From: an uncultured Clostridia bacterium
GTDB lineage: Bacteria; Bacillota; Clostridia; UBA1381
Direction of reading: 5' to 3'
Assembly (NCBI GenBank): GCA_934462715.1
Contig: CAKSIJ010000011.1
Coordinates: forward strand, 1 to 64,000
Length of the DNA stretch: 64,000 nucleotides
Part shown: positions 53,701-62,364 of the stretch, in pieces
Layout: each line of letters opens with the position of its first letter
Position numbering within the stretch: position 1 is the first letter of the stretch
Notes under the pieces: generated by a model
Told to the model about the DNA's origin: nothing
The model's database searches: none
The model's input: only the letters and a program-made list of their open reading frames with translations
Translations under genes and position numbers: made by a program

Positions 53701-54403
53701 CCGCTTCATCTATTGTTGTAAGAAAGGTGGTATGGCGGCAATGATCCGACCAATATGTATCGATCATTCTTATTTCTGTAATTGTAGGATTTCTGTTTTC
53801 CTTTTTGAAATATTTTTGGCAGAACTTTATATCATCAAAATCCATAGCGAGAGCAAGAAAATCAATCATTTTTTTCAGACCCTCGTCATCAAGCTCCGTA
53901 AATCCGTCAAGCGTTTCCACCTCTGTGGGTATTTCACACTTTAAATCAAGAGTAGTGTAACACTCCTGTGAAGCAAGTCTGCTTTCCACGGGATTGATTA
54001 CATATTTTTGAATACGCAAAAGCTCCTCATCGGTTATATCTCCGAACAGCATATACACCTTTGCGGTTTTAACCGCCGGTCTTTCCTTTTGCGACATAAT
54101 CTGAATACACTGTGCCGCAGAATCCGCTCTTTGATCGTATTGTCCCGGAAGATATTCGACCGCAAATATCTTTGCGCTCTCCTCCGGCAGGGTATCGTAA
54201 ATCAAATCCGTCTGCGGTTCGGAAAACACTGTGTTTTTGCTTTTTTCAAAAATCTCCTCCGACACATTTTCAACATCGTAACGATTAAAAATTCTGATTT
54301 TGTTCAGATTCTTTACGGAAAGCAGACTTTTCAATTCTCCGAGCAATGCCGCAGCTTCGTTTGCAAGCTCCGCTTTCTTTTCAACAAATATTCTGTAAAC
54401 CAT
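50717..54403 (-). CDS. purL: Phosphoribosylformylglycinamidine synthase (single chain)
   Basis: 1228 residues, the large type that combines the FGAM synthase domains with a glutamine amidotransferase. [15 protein letters not shown] is in the N-terminal part, [27 protein letters not shown] is the ATP-binding AIRS-like region, and the C-terminus has [12 protein letters not shown] and [14 protein letters not shown] (nucleophile Cys) with SHGEGRF. It needs no separate PurQ or PurS. ATG at 54403 has AAAGGA 6 bases upstream; the frame to 54427 is longer but unsupported. Confidence 0.95.
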   Translation of the reverse strand: [1228 protein letters not shown]

Positions 54404-54451
54404 ACCGTTTCCTTTCTTGTCCGTCACTTATCCGCCGATATTTATATTATA

Positions 54452-55726
54452 TCAGTTATCCGCCAATTTATCAAGTGCTTTTTTTCCTATATCTTTCCTG
54501 TAATATTCATTGTCGAAATGTACAAATTTCACAGCATTGTATGCTTCTGCCACTGCCTTGACCAAATTTTCATCCGTTGCCGTCACTCCAAGCACTCTTC
54601 CTCCGCTTGTAACTATGCGGTTTTCAAAAAGCTTTGTTCCGGCATGAAACACGGTTGCATTTTCGGGGAGCTTGCCCTCTGTGACTTCAAATCCCGTTTC
54701 GTATTTTTGCGGATATCCTTTTGAAGCAATAACCACACAGCAGGCTGCACCGTCTGAAAATTCAACGTTTACGTCCGCAAGTCTTTCATCCTCAACCGCC
54801 TGCATGATTTCAAGCAAATCGGATTTTAAAAGAGGAAGAACAACCTGTGTTTCGGGATCGCCGAAACGGCAGTTATATTCAATTACCTTTGCACCCTTAG
54901 GCGTGAGCATAAGTCCGAAATAAAGACAGCCTTTAAATGTTCTGCCCTCTTTATTCATGGCTTCTACCGTCGGCAAAAATATATTATTCATACATTCTTT
55001 TGCAATTTCCTCTGTGTAGCAAGGATTCGGCGCAACAGTTCCCATACCTCCGGTGTTCAAGCCCTCGTCATTATCGAGCGCTCTTTTGTGATCCATCGAG
55101 GAAACCATCGGCACGATCGTTTTGCCGTCGGTAAAGCACAGAACCGAAACCTCGGGGCCTGTCAGAAATTCCTCAATAACTATGCTGTTTCCGCTGTCGC
55201 CGAAAATTTTATCGTTCATTATAGAGTTGATTCCGTCCTCCGCGGTTTTATAATCGGGACATATAATTACACCCTTTCCGAGTGCCAGTCCGTCCGCTTT
55301 TATGACAGTCGGATATTCTGCGTTTTTCAAATATTCCTTTGCTTTATCCGCATCGGAAAACACCTCATATGCGGCAGTCGGAATATTGTATTTTTTCATA
55401 AGATTTTTTGAAAACACCTTGCTGCCCTCAATTGCCGCCGCTTTTGAATCCGGGCCGAAGCATTTAATTCCTGCCTTATGCAGAGCGTCAACAGCACCGA
55501 GTACAAGCGGATCATCGGGAGCAACAACCGCAAAATTGATTTTCTCTTTAACTGCAAATTCCACTATTTTGTCAATATCCTTTGCGCCTATATTAACGCA
55601 CTCTGCGTCCTTTGAAATTCCGCCGTTTCCGGGAAGCGCATAAATTTTATCCGCTTTCGGGCTTTCCTTTAATTTCTTTATAATGGCGTGTTCTCTTCCT
55701 CCGCCGCCCACTACCATGATTTTCAT
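54452..55726 (-). CDS. purD: Phosphoribosylamine-glycine ligase
   Basis: 424 residues. MKIMVVGGGGREHAI is the N-terminal GARS motif. The ATP-grasp core includes KADGLALGKGVIIC, LTGPEVSVLCF, TGGMGTVAPNP and EYNCRFGDPETQVVLP. It adds glycine to phosphoribosylamine. It lies 80 bases after the purH-type gene, with a perfect hairpin in the gap. Confidence 0.96.
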   Translation of the reverse strand: MKIMVVGGGGREHAIIKKLKESPKADKIYALPGNGGISKDAECVNIGAKDIDKIVEFAVKEKINFAVVAPDDPLVLGAVDALHKAGIKCFGPDSKAAAIEGSKVFSKNLMKKYNIPTAAYEVFSDADKAKEYLKNAEYPTVIKADGLALGKGVIICPDYKTAEDGINSIMNDKIFGDSGNSIVIEEFLTGPEVSVLCFTDGKTIVPMVSSMDHKRALDNDEGLNTGGMGTVAPNPCYTEEIAKECMNNIFLPTVEAMNKEGRTFKGCLYFGLMLTPKGAKVIEYNCRFGDPETQVVLPLLKSDLLEIMQAVEDERLADVNVEFSDGAACCVVIASKGYPQKYETGFEVTEGKLPENATVFHAGTKLFENRIVTSGGRVLGVTATDENLVKAVAEAYNAVKFVHFDNEYYRKDIGKKALDKLADN

Positions 55727-55759
55727 ATTATATGCTTAACCCCTTTCAAAATTATTTAA

Positions 55760-55797
55760 CAGGTACTTGTAAAGCTATCCTGCTTTACAAGTACCTG
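55760..55797. repeat. Perfect 16-pair hairpin between purH and purD
   Basis: CAGGTACTTGTAAAGC and GCTTTACAAGTACCTG are perfect arms around a 6-base loop. The outer CAGGTA/TACCTG matches the hairpin at 50682-50714. Confidence 0.7.
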
Positions 55798-55806
55798 ATC
55801 TGTCTT

Positions 55807-56982
55807 TTAATGATGGAATAATCTCATTTTTGTCATAGCCATAGCCATTTTATATTTATTGCATACCTCAATAACGTTATCATCTCTTATCGAGCCGCCC
55901 GGCTGTGCGATATATTTAACTCCGCTTTTCCTTGCTCTTTCGATATTATCCCCGAACGGAAAAAATGCGTCACTGCCGAGAGAAACATCGTTTACCGCGT
56001 CAAGATATGCTCTTTTTTCCTCTGCAGTCAGTCTTTCCGGGCGAACCGCAAAATACTGCTGCCAAACATCGTTGCCTATCACATCGTCACATTCGTCCGA
56101 TATATAAACGTCTATCGTATTATCCCTGTCGGGTCTTTTTATATCTTCTTTAAACTGCAAGCCCAAAACCTTCGGGTGTTGTCTTAAATGCCATATATCG
56201 GCTTTGTTTCCGGCAAGTCTTGTGCAGTGTATTCTCGACTGCTGTCCGGCGCCTACTCCTATAGTCTGCCCGCCCTTTGCGTAGCATACGGAGTTTGACT
56301 GCGTATACTTCAAGGTGATGAGCGCAATTATCAGATCGATTTTTGCCTCCTCGGGTATTTCCTTGTTGTCGGTTACAACATCTTCAATCAATTCCCTGTT
56401 TATTTCAAATTCATTTCTTCCCTGCTCAAAGGTTATGCCGAAAACCTGTTTCCTTTCAATCGGATCGGGATTGTAATTCTCATCTATTTTTACTATGTTG
56501 TAATTTCCCTTTTTCTTTCCGAGAAGAATTTTAAACGCTTCGTCTGTGTATCCCGGCGCAATTATTCCGTCCGACACCTCACGGCTGATGAGGGTTGCCG
56601 TTTCTTTATCGCATACATCGGAAAGAGCAATCCAATCTCCGAAAGAGGACATTCTGTCCGTTCCCCTTGCTCTTGCATACGCACAGGCAAGCGGCGAAAG
56701 CTCGAGATCGTCAACAAAATATATCTTTTTAAGAACATCGGAAAGAGGCAGACCGACAGCCGCTCCGGCAGGACTTACATGCTTAAAAGAAGCCGCCGCC
56801 GGAAGACCCGTTGCTCTTTTCAGTTCCTTAACCAATTGCCAGCTGTTAAAAGCGTCAAGGAAATTGATATAACCCGGCTTGCCGTTTAATACCTCGATCG
56901 GCAAATCGTTTCCGTTTTCCATAAATATTTTAGACGGCTTCTGATTGGGATTGCAGCCGTACTTTAATTCCAATTCTTTCAT
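55807..56982 (-). CDS. purH: AICAR transformylase (PurH C-terminal domain only)
   Basis: 391 residues, corresponding to the AICAR formyltransferase domain of PurH without the N-terminal MGS-like IMP cyclohydrolase. AASFKHVSPAGAAVG is the folate/AICAR catalytic motif, KYTQSNSVCYAKGGQTIGVGAGQQSR and DAFFPFGDNIERA are the other conserved blocks. The missing cyclohydrolase is supplied by the purO-type gene 22 bases upstream. The ATG is well placed and no remnant of the missing domain is seen, so it is a genuine short form rather than a truncation. Confidence 0.9.
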   Translation of the reverse strand: MKELELKYGCNPNQKPSKIFMENGNDLPIEVLNGKPGYINFLDAFNSWQLVKELKRATGLPAAASFKHVSPAGAAVGLPLSDVLKKIYFVDDLELSPLACAYARARGTDRMSSFGDWIALSDVCDKETATLISREVSDGIIAPGYTDEAFKILLGKKKGNYNIVKIDENYNPDPIERKQVFGITFEQGRNEFEINRELIEDVVTDNKEIPEEAKIDLIIALITLKYTQSNSVCYAKGGQTIGVGAGQQSRIHCTRLAGNKADIWHLRQHPKVLGLQFKEDIKRPDRDNTIDVYISDECDDVIGNDVWQQYFAVRPERLTAEEKRAYLDAVNDVSLGSDAFFPFGDNIERARKSGVKYIAQPGGSIRDDNVIEVCNKYKMAMAMTKMRLFHH

Positions 56983-57004
56983 TGTAAATTCCTTTCATAT
57001 CGAA

Positions 57005-57691
57005 TTAATCGTTTGCATTGATTATTCTTGTATCGGAAGATTTATCCGACAAATCAATATATCTAACAAAAAGGGATACCCTGTTCTCCTCATTTAGACT
57101 TTCCCACAGCTCCTTTGTGAAATCGTCTATTTTTCCGCAGATTTTAACAGGCTTCGCCTCTCCCTTGAATGACGGAATAGGATTTCCGTCCGTTTCATAT
57201 GTATGAATTAAATGACCCACACCTGCGGTCGCTTTTTCATATTCATAAAAATTTCTCTGACATGAACCGTTGTTATGCTTTAAGATGCTCAATTTATAAG
57301 AGAAGCCGACCGAAAAATCCGCAATGCCACTGATTCTCGGTGTAAAATTCGGCTCGTCGGGCTCGTATTCTCTCGTTCTCAAAGCCTCTTCAAAGCTTTT
57401 TCCCTCTTTTAAAAAGTCATAAATGGTATCTGTCTGGTCGCCGTTTGTTACAACCGTGACATCTCCCAAAACTCTCACAGGGGAATATATTATCAATGAC
57501 GGATCGGACATTTTCGATTCGTCAAAAGCCTTTGTTTTTATTCCCTGTCCGTCCTCAATAAAAACCCTGTTTCTGCTGTTTACGCTTCTTCCCATTATGA
57601 AATATGCAATCACCGCATTTTCACCGTCCATAGTTTCTCCGATTATGATTCCTCTGCCGGGATAATTATTGCCGTAAAGTTCATTAATCAT
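57005..57691 (-). CDS. purO: PurO-type IMP cyclohydrolase
   Basis: 228 residues. NELYGNNYPGRGIIIGETMDGENAVIAYFIMGRS and TNGDQTDTIYDFL fit the archaeal-type IMP cyclohydrolase PurO family, unrelated to the PurH N-terminal domain; RISGIADFSVGFSYKLSIL is a further conserved stretch. It closes FAICAR to IMP. AAAGGA precedes the ATG. Its position next to a PurH lacking this activity supports the call. Confidence 0.87.
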   Translation of the reverse strand: MINELYGNNYPGRGIIIGETMDGENAVIAYFIMGRSVNSRNRVFIEDGQGIKTKAFDESKMSDPSLIIYSPVRVLGDVTVVTNGDQTDTIYDFLKEGKSFEEALRTREYEPDEPNFTPRISGIADFSVGFSYKLSILKHNNGSCQRNFYEYEKATAGVGHLIHTYETDGNPIPSFKGEAKPVKICGKIDDFTKELWESLNEENRVSLFVRYIDLSDKSSDTRIINAND

Positions 57692-57722
57692 TAGTCTTAT
57701 CCTTTCTTAACGCTGATTTTGC

Positions 57723-58310
57723 TCATCCGATAAATTCCTTTGATACCTTTTCCACCGATAACGGAAGTATTTTCCACTCGGCTTCCTCCATTACTCTTTT
57801 CTGCAAAGCTTCGGGTGTGTCATTTTCTCTGACTTCAACTGCCTTTTGCATTATAATCTCGCCGCCGTCGGTTATCTCGTTGACAAAATGAGTTGTTGCC
57901 CCTGTCAGCTTCACTCCGCGTTTGAGCGCCTCTTCATGCACCTTTAAGCCGTAAAATCCGTCGCCGCAAAAGGACGGTATCAATGACGGGTGAATGTTGA
58001 TGATTCTTTTCGGGTATTTTTTCACAAAATCCTCACTCAAAATCACCAAAAATCCTGCAAGGACAATAATATCGATTTTTTCATCTTCAAGAGCCTTGAT
58101 AAGCTTGTTTTCAAAATCTGCGTCCTTTTTTATATACAGTGCCTTGATTCCGTTATCCTTTGCCCTCGTCAGTGCGTAGGCATTTTCCTTGTTTGAAATA
58201 ACTATGCCGATTTCTCCGCTTTTGATGATTCCGGACTTTTGAGCGTCAATAAGAGCCTGCAAATTTGTTCCTCCGCCCGAAACAAGGACCGCAATTCTGG
58301 TTTTCAGCAC
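57723..58310 (-). CDS. purN: Phosphoribosylglycinamide formyltransferase
   Basis: 195 residues. [48 protein letters not shown] (catalytic Asn and His) and [19 protein letters not shown] are diagnostic of PurN, the formyl-tetrahydrofolate-dependent GAR transformylase. Its start overlaps the purM stop by 7 bases, indicating coupling. Confidence 0.95.
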   Translation of the reverse strand: MLKTRIAVLVSGGGTNLQALIDAQKSGIIKSGEIGIVISNKENAYALTRAKDNGIKALYIKKDADFENKLIKALEDEKIDIIVLAGFLVILSEDFVKKYPKRIINIHPSLIPSFCGDGFYGLKVHEEALKRGVKLTGATTHFVNEITDGGEIIMQKAVEVRENDTPEALQKRVMEEAEWKILPLSVEKVSKEFIG

Positions 58311-59335
58311 AATTCAACACCGTCCCCGCCCTTAACCGTTTCACCTATTATATATGCATTGCCTAAAATTTCAAGAGCCTTGTCCGCATTGCTTTTATCA
58401 ACAATAATGCTCATTCCGACGCCCATATTATATGTATTGAACATATCTCTTTCCGGGATATTGCCCTCTTTTTGCAAAACGTTAAATATCGGCAGGATTT
58501 TAACTGCACTCTTTTCTATTTTTGCACTGTAGCCTTTAGGTATGCTTCTGGGAATATTTTCGTAAAAGCCGCCGCCGGTAATGTGTGATATAGCTTTGAT
58601 GTTCACGCTCTTATATAAATCCATGATTTGTTTTACATATATCTTTGTGGGAGTCAAAAGCTCTTCTCCGAGAGTTTTGCCGAGTTCGTCTATATATACG
58701 TTTAAATCTCTGTTTTCAACGTCGAACACCTTTCTGACAAGAGAAAATCCGTTTGAATGTATTCCGCTTGACGGAATTGCTATAACAACATCTCCCTCTT
58801 TGATTTTAGAGTTGTCTATAATCTTTTCCTTATCGACCATACCGACCGAAAAGCCTGCAAGATCGTATTCGTCAATCGGGTAAAAACCGGGCATTTCCGC
58901 CGTTTCGCCGCCGATAAGTGCGCAGCCCGACTGTACGCAGCCCTCTGCAACTCCCGATACGATAGAAGCGATTTTTTCGGGAACATTCTTTCCGCAGGCG
59001 ATATAATCAAGGAAAAACAGCGGCTTTGCTCCGCAGCAGATTATATCGTTAACGCACATTGCAACGCAGTCTATTCCCACGGTATCATGCTTATCCATTA
59101 AAAACGCAATTTTAAGCTTTGTTCCGACTCCGTCCGTTCCGCTTACCATAACCGGAGTTTTAATCCCGGTCATATCGGGCATAAACAATCCGCCGAAGCC
59201 GCCTATATCGGACACAACTCCGTCTGTCATCGTTCTTGATATATGCTTTTTCATAAGCTTTACCGCGTCATATCCGGCGGTAATGTCAACTCCTGCCGCA
59301 GCATAGCTGTCGGATTTTGATTTATTGTTGCTCAT
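58304..59335 (-). CDS. purM: Phosphoribosylformylglycinamidine cyclo-ligase
   Basis: 343 residues. [66 protein letters not shown] and GLVRKV-type [16 protein letters not shown] are PurM signatures, with THITGGG-like [14 protein letters not shown]. It forms the imidazole ring of AIR. It overlaps purN and follows purF by 62 bases. Confidence 0.95.
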   Translation of the reverse strand: MSNNKSKSDSYAAAGVDITAGYDAVKLMKKHISRTMTDGVVSDIGGFGGLFMPDMTGIKTPVMVSGTDGVGTKLKIAFLMDKHDTVGIDCVAMCVNDIICCGAKPLFFLDYIACGKNVPEKIASIVSGVAEGCVQSGCALIGGETAEMPGFYPIDEYDLAGFSVGMVDKEKIIDNSKIKEGDVVIAIPSSGIHSNGFSLVRKVFDVENRDLNVYIDELGKTLGEELLTPTKIYVKQIMDLYKSVNIKAISHITGGGFYENIPRSIPKGYSAKIEKSAVKILPIFNVLQKEGNIPERDMFNTYNMGVGMSIIVDKSNADKALEILGNAYIIGETVKGGDGVELC

Positions 59336-59397
59336 ATTTTTTATCCTTTCCAGATCAGAATTTTGGTATTTTCATTTCAAAAGCTACAACAAAGCTT

Positions 59398-60822
59398 TTA
59401 TTCCTTTCCATTCCAACAATAGGTGCAAAGCTTGCAGGGCTCAATCCCTATCGCTTTTACTATACCGTCCAGCGACTGAAATTCCAGAGTTTCAAAATTA
59501 AGCTTTTCGCATATTGCTTTTCTTAAATTCTTTCCTCTTTCGGTATTTGAATCACTGTATTCCTCAATATACTTTAATCCTTCTTCACCCTCAAGCTCCG
59601 TAATTATTCTTCTTGCCAGAAGCTCCATTTCGCTTGTTGAGCGTGAAAAGTTCAAATACTTACAGCCGTACATAATCGGAGGGCAGGCAGAGCGCATATG
59701 CACCGATTTTGCCCCGTTTGCATACAGGAAATCAACCGTTTCTTTCAGCTGTGTACCTCTTACGATCGAATCGTCAACAAACAAAAGATTTTTTCCCTGA
59801 ATTAATTCATGCACGGGAATCTGTTTCATTTTTGCAATTTTGTTTCTGTCTGTCTGATGAGTCGGCATAAAGCTTCTCGGCCATGTAGGCGTATATTTTA
59901 TGAAAGGTCTTGCAAATGGTATTCCGCTCTCGTTTGCATAGCCTATCGCATGAGGCGTTCCCGAATCCGGCACTCCTCCGACATAATCTATATCGTGGCA
60001 AAGACCGTTTTGCTTGTCGTTTTCAGCCATTATCTCTCCGTTTCGGTATCTCATTACCTCAACGTTAACACCCTCATAATTTGAAGTCGGATAGCCGTAA
60101 TAAGTCCAGAGGAACGAGCATATTTTCATTTCCTTGCCCGGTTCTGCGAGCCTTGTCAATTTTTCCGATGTAATCTCCGTGATTTCTCCCGGTCCCAGCT
60201 CCGCTTCGTCCTCATATCCGAGTTTTTTATACGCAAATGATTCAAATGACACGCAGTAGCCGTCGGAATTTTTTCCGATTAGTATCGGAAGTCTGCCGAA
60301 TTTATCCCTTGCGGCTATAATTGATCCGTCCTCTTTCAAAATCATAATCGAAGCCGAGCCGTCAATTGCATTCTGAGCAAACTTTATTCCGTCGGTAAAA
60401 TCGCTTTTCTGATTAATCAGAGCCGCAACCAGTTCAACGGCGTTAACCTTTCCTCCCGTCATAACGTCAAAATGTCCGCCGCTGAAGGACAAATACTGAT
60501 TTATCAGCTGTTCTGCATTATTGATAATTCCTATTACGCAGATTGCATATGTTCCGAGATTGGAACGTATCATAAGCGGCTGCGGATCGGAATCGCTTAT
60601 ACAGCCGATTGCCGAATTTCCTTTCATTTCTTCAAATACATGATCAAACTTTGTACGAAACGGTGAGTTTTCAATATTGTGAATCTCTCTTTGCAGACCG
60701 ACTTCGGGGTCATAAGCCGCCATACCGCCCCTTCTTGTACCCAGATGCGAGTGATAATCAGTCCCGAAAAACACGTCGCTTATTGCGTCGCGCTTGCTGA
60801 CTGTGCCAAAAAAACCGCCCAT
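59398..60822 (-). CDS. purF: PurF-like amidophosphoribosyltransferase lacking the N-terminal Cys
   Basis: 474 residues, two PurF domains. The Ntn glutaminase half is present (GTDYHSHLGTRRGGMAAYD, DKFGRLPILIGK) but the protein starts Met-Gly-Gly-Phe-Phe-Gly where other PurF proteins have the nucleophile Cys. The start is firm: AAAGGAG lies 11 bases upstream. The PRPP transferase half is intact (YVGGVPDSGTPHAIGYA, LLFVDDSIVRGTQLKETVDFL). A CPPIMYGC and a terminal PCKLCTYC keep cysteines like those binding Fe-S in Bacillus-type PurF, but one expected ligand position reads SFESFAY instead. It may use free ammonia or a partner glutaminase. It sits between purC and purM in the operon. Confidence 0.88.
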   Translation of the reverse strand: MGGFFGTVSKRDAISDVFFGTDYHSHLGTRRGGMAAYDPEVGLQREIHNIENSPFRTKFDHVFEEMKGNSAIGCISDSDPQPLMIRSNLGTYAICVIGIINNAEQLINQYLSFSGGHFDVMTGGKVNAVELVAALINQKSDFTDGIKFAQNAIDGSASIMILKEDGSIIAARDKFGRLPILIGKNSDGYCVSFESFAYKKLGYEDEAELGPGEITEITSEKLTRLAEPGKEMKICSFLWTYYGYPTSNYEGVNVEVMRYRNGEIMAENDKQNGLCHDIDYVGGVPDSGTPHAIGYANESGIPFARPFIKYTPTWPRSFMPTHQTDRNKIAKMKQIPVHELIQGKNLLFVDDSIVRGTQLKETVDFLYANGAKSVHMRSACPPIMYGCKYLNFSRSTSEMELLARRIITELEGEEGLKYIEEYSDSNTERGKNLRKAICEKLNFETLEFQSLDGIVKAIGIEPCKLCTYCWNGKE

Positions 60823-60877
60823 AGCTTAATTGTTCTCCTTTCAATTGTCCGGTCAGATTGCATTATCTTTTTATTTC

Positions 60878-61588
60878 TCATTCTCCGAGGATTCGCTTCA
60901 TCATCTCATGATAAGCTCCCTCAACATTTCCCAGATCTCTTCTGAATCTGTCCTTGTCAAGCTTTTCATGTGTTTCGCTGTCCCAGAAACGGCAGGTATC
61001 GGGGGATATTTCGTCAGCAAGAACTATTTTTCCGTCCGAGGTTTTGCCAAATTCAAGCTTAAAATCAACAAGATCAACATTTAACTTTTTGAAAAATGCT
61101 TTCATAACATCGTTAACTTTGAAAGCCAATGACTTTATCGTTTCGATTTCCTCATGTGTTGCCGCTCCCAGAGCTATAGCGTGATAGCTGTTCATAAGAG
61201 GATCGCCCAGCTCATCGTTTTTATATGAAAACTCTATTGTCGGCTCGCTGAAAACTATACCCTCTTCAACTCCGAAGCGTTTTGCAAAGGAGCCTGCCGA
61301 AATATTTCTGATTATTACTTCAAGAGGAACAATGCTGACTTTTTTAACCAATGTTTCTCTGTCCGAAAGCTCTTTTACAAAATGAGTCGGAACACCCTCT
61401 TTTTCAAGTATCTGCATCATGTAGTTCGTAACACGGTTATTAATTGCGCCCTTACCGCTTATTGTTCCCTTTTTCAGACCGTTAAACGCCGTAGCGTCAT
61501 CCTTGTAATCCACCAAAAGGATTTCGGGATCATCGGTTGCGTAAACCTTTTTTGCTTTTCCCTCATAAAGTAACTCTTTCTTTTCCAT
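60878..61588 (-). CDS. purC: SAICAR synthetase
   Basis: 236 residues, normal PurC length. LYEGKAKKVYATDD, LVDYKDDATAFNGLKKGTI, FVKELSDRETLVKKVSIVPLEVIIRNISAGSFAKR and ADEISPDTCRFWD are the family signatures. It couples aspartate to CAIR. It is 57 bases downstream of purE and 55 bases upstream of purF. Confidence 0.96.
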   Translation of the reverse strand: MEKKELLYEGKAKKVYATDDPEILLVDYKDDATAFNGLKKGTISGKGAINNRVTNYMMQILEKEGVPTHFVKELSDRETLVKKVSIVPLEVIIRNISAGSFAKRFGVEEGIVFSEPTIEFSYKNDELGDPLMNSYHAIALGAATHEEIETIKSLAFKVNDVMKAFFKKLNVDLVDFKLEFGKTSDGKIVLADEISPDTCRFWDSETHEKLDKDRFRRDLGNVEGAYHEMMKRILGE

Positions 61589-61645
61589 GATATTGTCCTC
61601 CTGTAAAATATATTTTTTATTTGCTTTGTTATTGACGGTTATATT

Positions 61646-62140
61646 TTATTTATTAAATTCTTCCGCTATTGCCGCATCCTTTTCAAGAACCTTTGCTGCG
61701 TCGTTTTTTCTCTTTTTCACAAGTCTTTCCGCAAGTTCATCGTCCTCGACTGCAAGAATCTGCGCAGACAACAAGGCGGCATTAACCCCTCCGTCTATGG
61801 CAACGGCCGCAACCGGTATACCGGATGGCATTTGTACCGTAGACAGCAAAGCGTCAATGCCGTCAAGATTTGTTGATTTGCACGGTATTCCTATAACCGG
61901 CAGGGTAGTGTTCGCAGCGATAGCCCCGGCCAAATGCGCCGCCATACCGGCAGCCGCAATAATAACCCCAAATCCGTTTTTCCTTGCACAGGCAGCAAAT
62001 TCCTTTGCCTCGGACGGAGTTCGGTGCGCCGAATATACATGAACCTCAGCAGGAATTTCCAGCTGCTTTAATGTATCGTATGCTTTTCTCACTATCGGTA
62101 AATCACTGTCACTGCCCATAATAATCGCAACTTTTTTCAT
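61646..62140 (-). CDS. purE: N5-CAIR mutase or AIR carboxylase
   Basis: 164 residues. IIMGSDSDLPIVRKA, VHVYSAHRTPSEAKEFA and MPSGIPVAAVAIDGGVNAALLSA are PurE. The loop reads AGMAAHLAGAIAANTTLPVIG, which differs from the usual class I GGAAHLPG form, and no purK lies in this operon. Both facts hint at the direct-carboxylating class II type, but I cannot settle this by eye. First gene of the pur operon, behind a riboswitch-controlled leader. Confidence 0.92.
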   Translation of the reverse strand: MKKVAIIMGSDSDLPIVRKAYDTLKQLEIPAEVHVYSAHRTPSEAKEFAACARKNGFGVIIAAAGMAAHLAGAIAANTTLPVIGIPCKSTNLDGIDALLSTVQMPSGIPVAAVAIDGGVNAALLSAQILAVEDDELAERLVKKRKNDAAKVLEKDAAIAEEFNK

Positions 62141-62188
62141 TATAAATTCAATCCTTTCCGAACATTAATTTGTCCGTTTTTTATCCGT

Positions 62189-62233
62189 AAAAACAAAAAG
62201 ACACGCCTATGGTGTACGAATCTCATAGCGTGC
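62189..62233 (-). terminator. Intrinsic terminator in pur leader (proximal to purE)
   Basis: On the minus strand CACGCTATG pairs with CATAGGCGTG (one bulge) and is followed by TCTTTTTGTTTTT, about 50 bases before purE. Its left arm repeats the ACGCTATG of the riboswitch 3' edge, so the two could compete for the same partner. Confidence 0.75.
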
Positions 62234-62311
62234 CGCAAGCAAAAATAAAAATATGCGAACCAGGGGTAAATGACGATTCGTAGTATTTTTACATATAAAA
62301 CTTATGCAAGA

Positions 62312-62348
62312 CAAAAAAGGCATTGTCCCTGCTTATGTAAACCAATGC
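62312..62348 (-). terminator. Possible second terminator just after the riboswitch
   Basis: On the minus strand GCATTG (62348-62343) pairs with CAATGCC (62325-62319) and a run of six T follows. The stem is short and the loop long, so strength is uncertain. Confidence 0.45.
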
Positions 62349-62364
62349 ACAATTATTATGTCTT

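Noticed and set aside
54008..54724. 238-codon plus-strand ORF
   Set aside because: It lies antisense across purL and purD, which are unmistakable; it has no ribosome-binding site and low-complexity Cys/Phe-rich translation typical of a shadow frame.
55807..56982. Truncated purH pseudogene
   Set aside because: The transformylase domain is complete, has its own start, and the missing activity is supplied by the adjacent PurO-type gene.
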